Positions 45,665 through 54,409 are shown, numbered from the stretch's first letter. The stretch is 55,030 bases of DNA from Paenibacillus popilliae ATCC 14706 (GCF_000315235.1 NZ_BALG01000228.1:1-55030); one strand, 5' to 3'. Notes: generated from the letters alone by a model not told the origin. Program-made: numbers and translations.

Positions 45665-45692
45665 TTGATAATTTTATTTATTATCCTATAAT
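45665..45692 (+). promoter_or_regulatory. Promoter of the solute-binding-protein genes
   Basis: TTGATA (45665-45670) and a perfect TATAAT (45687-45692) with a 16-bp spacer lie in an AT-rich leader about 200 bp before the lipoprotein start. Confidence 0.6.
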
Positions 45693-45893
45693 AAAAATTA
45701 CCTTCACAATAAAATTTACAGCCCTACCAAAACAACCCTATCAACTTAGCTGGAACTACCTACTACACATTTATTAATTCACACATAAGAAATGATAGAA
45801 GAAAGAGAAGGAGAACGATTCAGTGAAATGAGGTACTTTACCCTCGTTCTCTACTCAACTGGAATTCCAAATTCGCATAAAGGATGTTGGTAT

Positions 45894-47248
45894 ATGATGG
45901 GATATTACTGCTCAACGATTTTTAAAGGATGCCCAATTCTATTGCTGATCGCTTTAATGGTTGGATGCGTGCCGTCTCATGTACAAGAGGAGAAAAAAAG
46001 TATTTCTATTTTATATAGCTCCAAATTAGATTTTGATAGGGACTATGGCAAATTTCTGCAAATAAAATTTCCGGATCTTACATTTCACATCATAGAATAT
46101 AATCCTGTTCTCGGGCAGGGGGTGTGGAATGATATGAATTATGTGAATTATGTCCCTCCTCATCTGGGGAGTGGAATGAGGAAGCGCTGCTCCAGTTGAT
46201 ACAGGCGAAGCAGCCTGACATTCTCTTCTTTCCATGTCCCGTATATCAGCGTGTGCTAGATGCGAATCTGTTGAAGGAGATAACCGGTTATGCCAACCAG
46301 TATGATGCTCAGGGGATTGCTGCTCCAATACTGGAAAAATTACGGGCAATGGGAGAGGGGGAACTTTATTTCTTATCAAATACGTTTGCTCCGGAAGCCA
46401 TTTACTATAACAAAGACCTATTATTGCAGTATGGGCTCCCTGGGCCGCAAGATTTTATGCCATGGCAGGATGTGCTTGCGCTTGCTCATCAAGTTGCGGA
46501 GCGTGGCAGGGAAGATTCTATTCAAGGGTTAACTACACCTCACCATGGGATCGCCGACTTGTTTTTACATCTTGGGACTGCCGAAGGATTGACCTGGTAT
46601 CATCCGGCAAATCATGCGACCTTGTTCGGAAGTGAGGCATGGAAAACGATAGTAAAACAATTGGTGCAAAAAGATAAAGACGATCATCGGATACCGCCAA
46701 CAGACGATATGTACTCAGACGGGTTTGTTGATGGGAAAATTGCCATGGTTCTTGATGATTACGCATTGGTTGACCGCTTGAAGCAAAGTAAGAAAAAAAT
46801 AAACTGGGCGCTTGTCACGGCTCCTGTTTCGCCAGATGGAGCAACGAAAAGTCAATTTTATTCTTTTGAAACGTTGAATGGCATAAACCATCTCACATCG
46901 CAATTTGAAGTGGTCTTGGAAGTATGGGCATACCTTAACGGGCAAGAAATGGCCAAGATAAAGCATAATGGCAGCTTTTGTCCTATGACACTCCCGATTC
47001 GATCCGGCATAGTCCAGGATAAGGAATTGAAAAACATTTCCGCCTTCTATCAGATTGCACCTGATTCGGTGTTTGTGACCAAACGCAATGATTTGCCGTT
47101 GCGTGTAAAAGGTGCGATAAAAACGTATTTGCGAACCGAAATCCAACGTCTGGACAGCGATAATACAGCGCTACGAGATGAATCGGTTCTGAAATGGGAA
47201 CATGATGTTGCGGAAATCATCCGGCAAGAGAGCCGGTCTAATCCTTAA
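45894..47248 (+). pseudogene. Extracellular solute-binding lipoprotein, frameshifted
   Basis: The start is a lipoprotein signal peptide (FKGCPILLLIALMVGC). The first part (SISILYSSKLDFDRDYGKFL) and the second part (QLIQAKQPDILFFPCPVYQR, EAIYYNKDLLLQYGLP, FVDGKIAMVLDDYALVDRLK) together make one family-1-type sugar-binding protein. They are in different frames; the switch lies between about 46150 and 46175, where the second frame reads EWNEEALLQL. A single-base indel explains it. The AT-rich composition matches the next gene. It could also be a sequencing error. Confidence 0.8.
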
Positions 47249-47269
47249 CAAAGCTTAGCAGGAGGAAAC

Positions 47270-48532
47270 ATGAGAAAAGTTCTGATGACGATTGCGTTAT
47301 TGTCGCTTGTTATCGTGTATGGTTGTAGTCCAGCACATCATAAGGATAAAAAAGAAGATTACTCCGATCAAGAGATTACGATTTATGCTTTCGAAAGTCA
47401 TGAACAGTTTTTTTACAGCATGTACGGTAATTTGATTCTGCAACAGTTCCCCGGGTTAAATTTGCGGGTACTTACTTCTAAAGACTTTGCTTGGGATAAG
47501 GATGGGGAACATAATCAAAAGTCACCTGATCTTGTAATTATAGGTATAGATGAATACAGGAAAATGGCGGATAACTCCTATTTATTGGATCTTAATCCGC
47601 TAATCAAGCGGGATCATTTCGATACCGAACGTTATCAACCGGAGATGATTCGAGCGCTAACCGATCAACCGGCAGGCAAGTTATATGGCCTGTCACCTAA
47701 TGTATATATAGATGGCATATTTTATAACAAAGAGCTATTTGATGATATGCATATTGATTATCCTAAAGATGGGATGGATTGGTACGAAATGCTCGCGCTA
47801 GCAAGTCGTTTTGACGGAGGCATTGTAGGATTTGAAAGTACAATTTCATCCCCGGGCGCTTTACTTATGCAAATGGTGGAGACGAACAAATGGAACTTTA
47901 TTGATGAAAAAAGAAAAGTTACATCATGGAACAAAGAGCAATGGCTGAAGGCTGTTCAGGCTGTTGTCACGGCAAATCAAACGAATTCGGTGGCAGAGGG
48001 AGCAGGGGATTTATTTTTCAAAGGAAAATCAGCGCTTTACGCTGCGCCTGTAAATTCCGTTGAGAAATTGCGAACTGAACATCCATTTTCGTGGGGATTT
48101 GTCTCCTCGCCGGTGGGCGTAAACGATAAATCGATAAGTCGAAGTATAATTTTTTATCGAGTGCTCTCCATTCCCGAAGGCTCATCTCAGAAAGAGTTAG
48201 CCTGGGAAATTATTCAGATGTTGATGGGGGAAGAGGCAGTCATTCAATATAAGGATAATGAAAGGTTTAATACAGTTTCAACTTTTAAAAAATATGCAAA
48301 TAATTACAAAGGAGTTGATTTGACGAATATTTGGAGGCAATCTATCGATGGTCATCCGGGCACATTCCCTGAATGGTTATCTACTGAGTTTTATGGTGAT
48401 CTGTATGAAATGTTAGATACGTCGTTACAAAAGGCCATCAAGCGAGACATGACCGTTGAGGAATGTGCGAATTTGATAATAGAAAATGTGACGGAATTAG
48501 TGAAAAGGGAGAAGGTAAAAAATAGATCCTAA
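47270..48532 (+). CDS. Extracellular solute-binding lipoprotein
   Basis: The 420-aa protein has a lipoprotein signal (LLSLVIVYGC, Cys19) and the layout of ABC sugar-binding proteins: EITIYAFESHEQFFYSMYGN, LVIIGIDEYRKMADNSYLLD, LYGLSPNVYIDGIFYNKELF, FFKGKSALYAAPVNSVEKLR, and SIPEGSSQKELAWEIIQMLM. AGGAGG precedes the ATG. It lies 21 bp after the frameshifted relative, and the two are distant tandem duplicates. No permease or ATPase gene is next to them, so a transporter must be supplied elsewhere or these act in sensing. Confidence 0.85.
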   Translation: MRKVLMTIALLSLVIVYGCSPAHHKDKKEDYSDQEITIYAFESHEQFFYSMYGNLILQQFPGLNLRVLTSKDFAWDKDGEHNQKSPDLVIIGIDEYRKMADNSYLLDLNPLIKRDHFDTERYQPEMIRALTDQPAGKLYGLSPNVYIDGIFYNKELFDDMHIDYPKDGMDWYEMLALASRFDGGIVGFESTISSPGALLMQMVETNKWNFIDEKRKVTSWNKEQWLKAVQAVVTANQTNSVAEGAGDLFFKGKSALYAAPVNSVEKLRTEHPFSWGFVSSPVGVNDKSISRSIIFYRVLSIPEGSSQKELAWEIIQMLMGEEAVIQYKDNERFNTVSTFKKYANNYKGVDLTNIWRQSIDGHPGTFPEWLSTEFYGDLYEMLDTSLQKAIKRDMTVEECANLIIENVTELVKREKVKNRS

Positions 48533-48598
48533 CGCGCGTGGCCATCATGGAAGTGGAGTTATTGCAACCTTTAATCCGTGCTATAGAAAAGGTGAAAA

Positions 48599-48736
48599 AT
48601 GAGACGAATATTCAATGTAATTAACTTCTCTTTGCGCTCATTTATTGAAGTGTATGGATTTGATAAAACCACGGTGATACTAACACTTCTGGTGTTACTA
48701 TTTAGCTCTCTGGGCACGTACTTTGATATCTTCTAA
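48599..48736 (+). CDS. Small membrane protein, 45 aa
   Basis: The ATG is preceded by AAAAGGTG. The product (MRRIFNVINFSLRSFIEVYG, then one hydrophobic helix VILTLLVLLFSSLGTYFDIF) has a basic amphipathic N-terminus and a single membrane span. It follows the second lipoprotein gene by 66 bp on the same strand and precedes another short membrane gene by 12 bp. Function unknown; it could be a small partner of a transporter or sensor. Confidence 0.5.
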   Translation: MRRIFNVINFSLRSFIEVYGFDKTTVILTLLVLLFSSLGTYFDIF

Positions 48737-48748
48737 TCAAAAATTATA

Positions 48749-49020
48749 GTGGATAGTTTTTTTGGCGGGGACTTCCCAATGTTTCTCTATTCATTGCTAG
48801 CTTTAGTCATATTCAAATTAGTTGCTAATTATCTCAACGCACTTTCTTCGGTGAAGAACATGAAAATGTCCAGGGCTTTTAATAACAAATGCGATGGGGA
48901 ACTAATAAACCGTATAGAAAGCCTTGATTTAATGATAAAAGAACATCCGCGGTTTAATGCAGATTTTCCATATCTTAGATTTATTAAAGGTCAAACCTAT
49001 TCTTTATATACTCAATGTAC
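48749..49020 (+). pseudogene. Membrane-anchored protein, truncated by an IS4-type fragment
   Basis: A GTG-started frame (VDSFFGGDFPMFLYSLLALV, IFKLVANYLNAL) shows an N-terminal membrane span. A helical cytoplasmic part follows (GELINRIESLDLMIKEHPRF, FIKGQTYSLYTQ) that recalls the start of a TPR domain. At about 49020 the sequence passes into transposase DNA, so the native C-terminus is lost. It is probably cotranscribed with the 45-aa gene. Confidence 0.5.
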
Positions 49021-49221
49021 TCAAATCCGTCACAATGGGATGGCTTTCGAGACGGGGCTGACCGCGCCGTTGCTTGCGGTCTAACTCAAGCCGATTATTC
49101 GACTTTTTCAAAGAAAGCTAAGGTTGTTCCTTTTGAGTTGTTCAAAAGGTCATTTCATCTTGTGCTTCAAAAATGCAATCGGCGGGCTAAACGTCAATTG
49201 AAGCTTCCCAAAGAATTATGA
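49015..49221 (+). pseudogene. IS4-family transposase N-terminal fragment
   Basis: The 68-residue frame (SQWDGFRDGADRAVACGLTQ, ADYSTFSKKAKVVPFELFKR, RRAKRQLKLPKEL) matches the N-terminal part of IS4-type transposases just before the first catalytic Asp, at which point it stops. The following stretch to 49315 shows another protein-like end (GRPIGELLHIPEPWYIHRVD) that I cannot assign. Confidence 0.65.
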
Positions 49222-49311
49222 AATGAAGTGCGTTTCTAAAGGAAGACCAATTGGGGAACTCCTTCATATCCCAGAACCGTGGTACATTCATCGGGTGGAT
49301 TGGTTTAAAGG

Positions 49312-49420
49312 CTAACCATAGCCGATTCTTTGATAATAGAAGCCGATGGACTTCATTTGATCGGCATCCAACAAGTTTCCTCCGTCAAACAAGTTAGGCG
49401 CATTCATGCTGTCTTTGACT
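49312..49420 (-). pseudogene. 3' end of a UDP-glucose 6-dehydrogenase gene
   Basis: On the minus strand the last residues read NAPNLFDGGNLLDADQMKSI then GFYYQRIGYG and a stop. This is the typical C-terminus of UDP-glucose/GDP-mannose dehydrogenases (F-D-x-R-N-L-x-x-x-x-M-x-x-x-G-F-x-Y-x-x-I-G). Only about 35 residues remain. With the nucleotidyltransferase remnant at 51540 it points to a former envelope-polysaccharide cluster here. Confidence 0.55.
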
Positions 49421-49439
49421 TGACCCAGTCTATTTTAAG

Positions 49440-49960
49440 AAACATTGGCCACTCTGTGGTGCATTTACGAAGAGAGTAGCCTTGCTCCATCGCTCGCAAG
49501 TAGCTCGACCACTTCTTCGGATATTTCGTGCGATGAATCGGCGTAGAGGGCGAGAAAAAGAAACAGGGAGACTGCAAGGTCTGGCCGCCCCGTCTTCCTG
49601 TTCGACAATCATCGTGCTTTTTGCCATGTCGATCGTAGTGGATGCTGCTATCGTTGTAAAGGCTTATTTGAAGCGAATAGAAGACGGACTCCCGGAAGCG
49701 AAGCGCCCCGGCGCTGTGGGCGTTGCCCATCCAGCCGGCGTCCTCATCGTCATAATTGTTTCTGGCGGACGGTGTTTACGCTCACGCAGCGGTGGACGAT
49801 TCCGGTGTTTCGCTTTCGCTGTCCTGACTGCAAACAATGATTTAGAAAGTACGATTGGTTGAAACAAAGCATCCTACGTGAATTGGCGAAGACGTAGACG
49901 CACCGTGGCGCCAATCGAGAAGGTTTGGATCCGTTGAAGCGAAAGGCTAACAAGCCGCGG
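49440..49960. other. Decayed mobile-element DNA
   Basis: Frames are broken throughout. The + strand segment near 49730-49850 reads RTVFTLTQRWTIPVFRFRCP then DCKQ, which resembles the zinc-ribbon proteins (DUF6431-like) found with some insertion sequences. No intact gene is present. Confidence 0.4.
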
Positions 49961-51577
49961 TCAAGTATTTCGGGAAAGGGATCGATTGCTATACCGCTTC
50001 GGCTTGGACTTGGCCGGAGGGATACGCTTCAAGGCTCTGGCGTAACTTAGCACTTTGCGGGCGATGCTCTTGTCGGCCAAATGCCGGAATATATAAGGGT
50101 CGGGATTCGTGTTCAGCTCGATGATCCAAGGGCGAAGTCGGTTGTCCAGGCCAATATCCGCGCCGACCATGTTGAGTCCGGGATACGTGCGGCTGAGAGC
50201 TTTGGCGGCGTCATATCCGGCTTTGGAAAGGGTCTTCTCGATTTTGGACAGGTTCTCTCCGGAAGCAAAAGGCCTCAGCAACGTCCGAACTTCCGTCGGT
50301 TTGCCGCCGCTATGGTAATTCGTCACGATCTTCCTCGGGTGTGCGACCCGCCCGATTATGCCGGTCATCTCCCAAGCGCGCTTGCGCTTGCGTTGGACCA
50401 TAACGCGGATATCGAACCGGCGGCCCTTGTATTTCAAGAGATGGATTCCTTCCTGAACCAAATAAGGGCGTTTGCGTTTGTTGCGAACGATAGACTGATA
50501 CATGGAAGGGAACGAATCGAATACGCGCTTCTTTTCTTTCTTCTGATACGAATAGGAGCCGTTGCCTTGTTCTACGCGCATGACTCCTCTACCGTAAGAG
50601 CCCGCTTCCGGTTTGATGTAAACCATGGAATAGCGGCGAAGCATCTCGCGAAGCGATTTTTCGTTCATTCTGCGGGTTTCCGGCACCAGCATGCGGACTT
50701 TCGGGTCTTTCAAAATGGCCTTTGTTTTCAGCCATTTGCTTAAAACGTTCTTTCGAGCGGATGTTTTCAAGCTTCGGGCGTAACTCTTTCTTTTGTGAAA
50801 AGACAGCGATCGGTAGCGCTGGGCAAGCTTGCCGACGGCAGACCCCGACAGAGCGGATGGGATGGTCGACAGACTTTTGTTAAGCGCGCTTTTGAGTTGA
50901 ACTTTCCCGGGGTGAACGGAATAAACGTAATTTCCGTACGTCTCAAATTCAGAAAATCCAAACTGCTTTTTTCGGTTGACGCTTTTCAGAATGGCTTTAA
51001 ACCACTTCGTTCCGTGCCTCGCTTCGATTTTGTTCTTGAGCGACCGCAGCTTCGTTTTGTCGAACAACATGTAGTGCGTCACGAAAGAACGGGGACGTGG
51101 GGCTTTTGTTCCGAGTAGCTTGCGATAGGTGACGAAATATTCAGGCTGGCTCCAGTTTCGGTAATAGAACAGTTGCTTGCCGTCGGCGTAGAACCGGTGC
51201 GGCCGGATCAACACGGTATCGGCGTCGATAACCAAGAAATGCCTCTGCCTCGCAACGGAACTGCTGCCGAGCTTCAACAGCTGCTGGTATAACCAGCCGG
51301 ATCTCTCCCATCTTTTGGAACGGTACGCGATCTGTTTTTTTCGCAGGGGGAGAACCGTACTTTCATGAATGAAGGCACAGCCTTTGAGATGGCAGACGGC
51401 TTTGATTTTGGGGCTGTCCGGCGCCACGACGAAAATCCGGCCGATGGGATGCCGCACGTATTTTCTTACACCGTCGATTACATAGGGAAGCGTGCCCAAA
51501 TCTTTGTCGATGGCCGGAATGATGACGTCGATTTTGATATCAGAGTTCGAGGCCAGTGAGAATCCACTCCCTTTCAT
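49961..51577 (-). CDS. DUF6492 glycosyltransferase-like / YheC-YheD ATP-grasp fusion
   Basis: The 538-aa protein joins two domains. Residues about 14-225 look like a DUF6492-type nucleotide-sugar transferase fold: IDVIIPAIDKDLGTLPYVID, FVVAPDSPKIKAV, FLVIDADTVLIRP with a DAD-type metal motif, and VTHYMLFDK. Residues about 290-505 are a YheC/YheD ATP-grasp domain (YIKPEAGSYGRGVMRV, PYLVQEGIHLLKYKGRRFDI, IIELNTNPDPYIFRHLADKS). YheC/D are associated with the endospore coat in Bacillus. Alone, both families are common; the fusion suggests ligation or transfer on a spore-surface glycan or peptide. The start is uncertain because it overlaps the upstream remnant. Confidence 0.8.
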   Translation of the reverse strand: MKGSGFSLASNSDIKIDVIIPAIDKDLGTLPYVIDGVRKYVRHPIGRIFVVAPDSPKIKAVCHLKGCAFIHESTVLPLRKKQIAYRSKRWERSGWLYQQLLKLGSSSVARQRHFLVIDADTVLIRPHRFYADGKQLFYYRNWSQPEYFVTYRKLLGTKAPRPRSFVTHYMLFDKTKLRSLKNKIEARHGTKWFKAILKSVNRKKQFGFSEFETYGNYVYSVHPGKVQLKSALNKSLSTIPSALSGSAVGKLAQRYRSLSFHKRKSYARSLKTSARKNVLSKWLKTKAILKDPKVRMLVPETRRMNEKSLREMLRRYSMVYIKPEAGSYGRGVMRVEQGNGSYSYQKKEKKRVFDSFPSMYQSIVRNKRKRPYLVQEGIHLLKYKGRRFDIRVMVQRKRKRAWEMTGIIGRVAHPRKIVTNYHSGGKPTEVRTLLRPFASGENLSKIEKTLSKAGYDAAKALSRTYPGLNMVGADIGLDNRLRPWIIELNTNPDPYIFRHLADKSIARKVLSYARALKRIPPAKSKPKRYSNRSLSRNT

Positions 51578-51790
51578 AGTCGGTTATCATCAGAATATGC
51601 TGCGCCGATCGTTTTAGGTTGGGACTGTCGACCCCTTGCTTTCCCGTCGATAGCCATTTTTTCAACCATGGCTCCTCGGATTTAGGGCAGATGAGCAATC
51701 CATTGGAAGTCAGGGCGACGATAAGGTCGCTACCCCCGATAATGACCGCCTTCCGGTCATCCACAAATACGAGATTTCGGGCTGCATCCA
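51540..51790 (-). pseudogene. C-terminal remnant of a sugar-phosphate nucleotidyltransferase
   Basis: The frame reads ARNLVFVDDRKAVIIGGSDL then IVALTSNGLLICPKSEEPWL, the closing strands of mannose-1-phosphate guanylyltransferase-type enzymes (usual form: D-L-I-V-V-D-T-P-D-A-L-L-V-C). A stop codon lies just upstream and the catalytic N-terminal part is absent. It is followed directly by the DUF6492-YheC/D gene and faces the lasso promoter on the other side. Confidence 0.6.
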
Positions 51791-51830
51791 TCAGATTGAC
51801 CTAAAAATTATCACAATTTACTTTTTTATG

Positions 51831-51860
51831 TTGATTTTTAGTATTTTTATAAGATATAAT
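51831..51860 (+). promoter_or_regulatory. Promoter of the lasso-peptide precursor gene
   Basis: TTGATT (51831-51836) and a perfect TATAAT (51855-51860) have an 18-bp spacer. The site lies 42 bp before the precursor ATG, in an AT-rich block that differs from the GC-richer DNA to its left. Confidence 0.7.
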
Positions 51861-51902
51861 CGTAGTGGGTACCCAATTATTGTTGAGTAGGAGGTGAAAT
51901 CT

Positions 51903-52022
51903 ATGAAAAAGATTGCATTTACTACACCTCAGATTAAAAAGCTTGGTCCCATTGAGAAAATTGTTGGACAAGGCGGTTATATCAGGGCTGATGGTTGGTA
52001 CTTCACACGATTGCCTTTATAA
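51903..52022 (+). CDS. Lasso-peptide precursor, 39 aa
   Basis: A perfect AGGAGGTGA lies five bases before the ATG. The leader (KKIAFTTPQIKKLGPIEKI) has the Bacillota pattern of P-x-I-x-K-x-G-x-x-x-x-I. The C-terminal part, GGYIRADGWYFTRLPL, holds one acidic residue (Asp30) that could close a ring with an upstream N-terminal Gly or Gln. Three ring sizes are possible: 7 (core from Gly24), 8 (from Gln23) or 9 (from Gly22). The usual Thr at position -2 of the leader is absent; with an 8-residue ring that place is Val21, a similar shape. The adjacent B2 and C genes make the assignment strong. Confidence 0.8.
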   Translation: MKKIAFTTPQIKKLGPIEKIVGQGGYIRADGWYFTRLPL

Positions 52023-52040
52023 AATGATTTGACCCGCGCG

Positions 52041-52068
52041 CAGAGACTCAGGCCTAACTGAGTCTCTG
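52041..52068 (+). terminator. Attenuating hairpin between precursor and processing genes
   Basis: CAGAGACTCAG (52041-52051) pairs perfectly with CTGAGTCTCTG (52058-52068) around GCCTAA, followed by TCTTTCTT. A partial terminator in this position would give much more precursor transcript than enzyme transcript, as in many ribosomally made peptide clusters. Confidence 0.75.
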
Positions 52069-52102
52069 TCTTTCTTAAAGAATCGTAAGGAGAGGGATTG
52101 AA

Positions 52103-52576
52103 TTGAATTACTACCAGCAATTAATAACAGGTGAATCAAAGGAATACGTCGTACCTGTTTTTCGATGGATTGACAAAATGAAGATCCTCGCTATAACCTT
52201 AACTGCTTTACAAGCATACAAGAAAAAGGGAGCCCGTCATCTACTACATCGTTTGCAAGGGATTTCGCCAATTCGGAAAATTCGTTTCGATAATGCGACT
52301 CAGAGTCTACTCTTTGCTCGTAATATATGTGTATTTGCACAGATGATTATTAATTATAAAAACCCGCAAGCCATTTGTTTAGAAAGGGCTTCTGTAATCT
52401 GTACAGCATTGAGAAGTATGGGATTACCTGCTCAAGTTATCATCGGACGAAAGGCATCTGCCAACAGTGCCAGTGATTATGACTTCCACGCTTGGGTAGA
52501 ACTGGATGGCAGCCCGGTGAATGATTTTTTTTCGAATAAGACCCACTTCATGGAGATAGAGCGATTACCCTCGTAG
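52103..52576 (+). CDS. Lasso leader peptidase B2 (transglutaminase-like cysteine protease)
   Basis: The 157-aa protein starts at TTG behind AAGGAGAG. It has the B2 catalytic triad in the usual spacing: Cys92 in AICLERASVICTALRSMGLP, His129 in DFHAWVELDG and Asp141 in SPVNDFF. B2 cuts the leader from the precursor so that the cyclase can close the ring. The N-terminal ~80 residues are helical and do not look like the PqqD-type B1 domain, so this is a free-standing B2, which needs a separate B1 for leader binding. It lies before the C gene, whereas many Paenibacillus clusters have C-B1-B2 order. Confidence 0.88.
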   Translation: MNYYQQLITGESKEYVVPVFRWIDKMKILAITLTALQAYKKKGARHLLHRLQGISPIRKIRFDNATQSLLFARNICVFAQMIINYKNPQAICLERASVICTALRSMGLPAQVIIGRKASANSASDYDFHAWVELDGSPVNDFFSNKTHFMEIERLPS

Positions 52577-52595
52577 TGGAAAGGGAAGATAGGAT

Positions 52596-54323
52596 ATGCA
52601 TTTAAAAACCAAGGTATGGGGACGGTCTAGATTTTTCTCAAAACCTGAAATGAAATTTAATGGTAATCTCTGGCCGGGTTATAATCAAAAAACGGGTAAA
52701 CTTGTTCATGAACTGAAACACGGGAATGAAAACGTTATAAATGTAATAGAAGCAATGGTTTTAAACAATCCTGAGGAGCTAAGAGCAATAGAAGGTTCAT
52801 TTTGCTTCTCACTTCAAAATAGGGACAGCGTTGTGATTTACAAAAGCCTACTCTATAAAAAGTCTATTTATTATCGACTTCATGAACAAGAATTATTCTG
52901 GTCCGTCGAACCTAATGATCTTATTTTCAATGAAGAAGAAACAGGACAACGTCTGGTTAACAAGGAACTTTTGTTATTATCATGTATGGGGGAATCCCCA
53001 CTCCCACACCAAAGTTTCTATCATCCTATTTATCGTCTTCCAGCCGGACACTTACTTATCTTTTCTAAACAAAAGGTAGAGGTGAAAAAGATTGATTTTT
53101 TAACGTTGCGTACACCTCAAAAAAGAGGAAGGCTTTTAGATTTTGCTGAAGAAGCTCGCAGATTAGTTGATCGTTCGATTCAATATCAAATGGAAGGAAA
53201 AAACAGAGTAGGTGTCTTATTAAGTGGAGGCGTAGATTCTTCCGCTGTGCTTTGTGGCCTAAATAAATTGAATTTTGAGGTGATTGCCTATCATTGGTCG
53301 TTTGCAGGTATTCATGCTGCGGATGAAAGCGATTATGCAAATGCTGTTTCTAGTAAACATAAGATAATGCAACGGAATATTGAAGTGGGAGATATGATTA
53401 GAACGGCTTCTTATTTTGATACCGATTGGAGTTTTCAAGCTCCTTATAATCACAGTTTTTATAAATTATTTGAAAGAACGAAACAGAAATGCTTGGAAGA
53501 TGGCGTGAAATATGTAGCCAATGGATATTTAGGGGATGTGTTATTTGGTCCTAATCAAGATGTAACGTTTACATCACTTATCCGATCATTGCCGCTCCAA
53601 GAAATTCCAAAATATTTAAAAGAATCTGTGGGAACGGTATGGTATGCCAAAAGAAACGAAACCAAGGATGGAAATCATCCTATGTTACAACGAATACCGT
53701 GGTATCAACACTTTTTGAGTGATGAGGCTATGAACCTCATGAAAGAGGCCCATACTTTTATTCCGCCAGCAGCCTCCTTTGAAGAGGAACTAACACGTTG
53801 TTCTGATAACGAAACAGATTCCGTTCTGGAACTCGGACTTTTTAACGATGATGTGAATCTAATGTATCCGTTATCCTCAAGAGAGCTATTAGAATTTACG
53901 CTGCAATTACCATTAGGTTACCGTATGATTCCAACGGGGGGCCAGTGGGTAGACAAACCCGTATTGCGCCTTGCCTACCGAGATGTACTTCCTAAGGAAA
54001 TTATTTCAAGAAATCACAGGCAGGTTATCAATGCAATGGAAGAAGTATACGTTTATAAAAACGCATCCCAGGTTTATGATCTTTTAATTCATTCTAAACT
54101 TGCTACTGTGGGAATCATAGATACAGAGAAGTTGAGAAGATTAATTCATGATAAATCAAAGCTTACATTATCTGCTTCTGGACTAATCTGTTGTATTATG
54201 ACTGAACTTTGGCTACGGCAAATAAAAAACAACAAAGGAAAGGAGAATCACTGCAATGTATCAAATGAATACTGCTTTGAGTCAAGAGTTGCACAGATTG
54301 GTTTGATGGAAGAACGGCTATGA
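52596..54323 (+). CDS. Lasso cyclase C (asparagine-synthetase-like)
   Basis: The frame encodes 575 aa: an N-terminal Ntn-hydrolase-like half ([40 protein letters not shown]) without the catalytic Cys1 of true glutaminases, and an ATP-using synthetase half with PP-loop SGGVDSS (Ser210) and [20 protein letters not shown]. It activates the ring-forming Asp with ATP and joins it to the new N-terminus. GGAAGATAGGAT lies before the ATG, 19 bp after B2. The last ~20 codons probably overlap DNA altered by a deletion, so the C-terminus may not be native. Confidence 0.88.
   Translation: MHLKTKVWGRSRFFSKPEMKFNGNLWPGYNQKTGKLVHELKHGNENVINVIEAMVLNNPEELRAIEGSFCFSLQNRDSVVIYKSLLYKKSIYYRLHEQELFWSVEPNDLIFNEEETGQRLVNKELLLLSCMGESPLPHQSFYHPIYRLPAGHLLIFSKQKVEVKKIDFLTLRTPQKRGRLLDFAEEARRLVDRSIQYQMEGKNRVGVLLSGGVDSSAVLCGLNKLNFEVIAYHWSFAGIHAADESDYANAVSSKHKIMQRNIEVGDMIRTASYFDTDWSFQAPYNHSFYKLFERTKQKCLEDGVKYVANGYLGDVLFGPNQDVTFTSLIRSLPLQEIPKYLKESVGTVWYAKRNETKDGNHPMLQRIPWYQHFLSDEAMNLMKEAHTFIPPAASFEEELTRCSDNETDSVLELGLFNDDVNLMYPLSSRELLEFTLQLPLGYRMIPTGGQWVDKPVLRLAYRDVLPKEIISRNHRQVINAMEEVYVYKNASQVYDLLIHSKLATVGIIDTEKLRRLIHDKSKLTLSASGLICCIMTELWLRQIKNNKGKENHCNVSNEYCFESRVAQIGLMEERL
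54256..54306 (+). pseudogene. Start of the next lasso gene (B1 or exporter), cut off by deletion
   Basis: An AAAGGAG ribosome site precedes an ATG at 54256. The frame reads [16 protein letters not shown] and then meets a stop at 54304-54306, where exporter sequence begins in another frame. This is the first ~16 codons of a gene that overlapped the end of the cyclase gene. It could be the missing B1 or the N-terminus of the ABC exporter. Confidence 0.5.
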
Positions 54324-54409
54324 TTGTGGCACATCGGTTAAGTACGATAAAAGATGCTGATCGAATATTGGTATTAGAAAAAGGCACAATCATTGAAAAC
54401 GGAACACAT
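54305..54409 (+). pseudogene. C-terminal fragment of an ABC exporter ATPase
   Basis: The frame reads [20 protein letters not shown] then [16 protein letters not shown], the H-loop and D-loop end of an exporter-type ATPase as found in lasso D proteins. The Walker motifs and the membrane domain are missing. After GTH the expected continuation is lost and the sequence passes into IS DNA. Confidence 0.8.

Noticed and set aside
49664-49953. Short minus-strand frames near 49.7-49.95 kb as genes.
   Set aside because: No ribosome sites and Arg/Pro-rich composition; the + strand better explains the stretch as decayed mobile-element DNA.
51903-52022. Alternative reading of the 39-aa gene as a class II bacteriocin or a regulatory leader peptide.
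   Set aside because: No double-Gly processing site with the expected hydrophobic leader; direct linkage to a lasso B2 protease and cyclase makes a lasso precursor far more likely.
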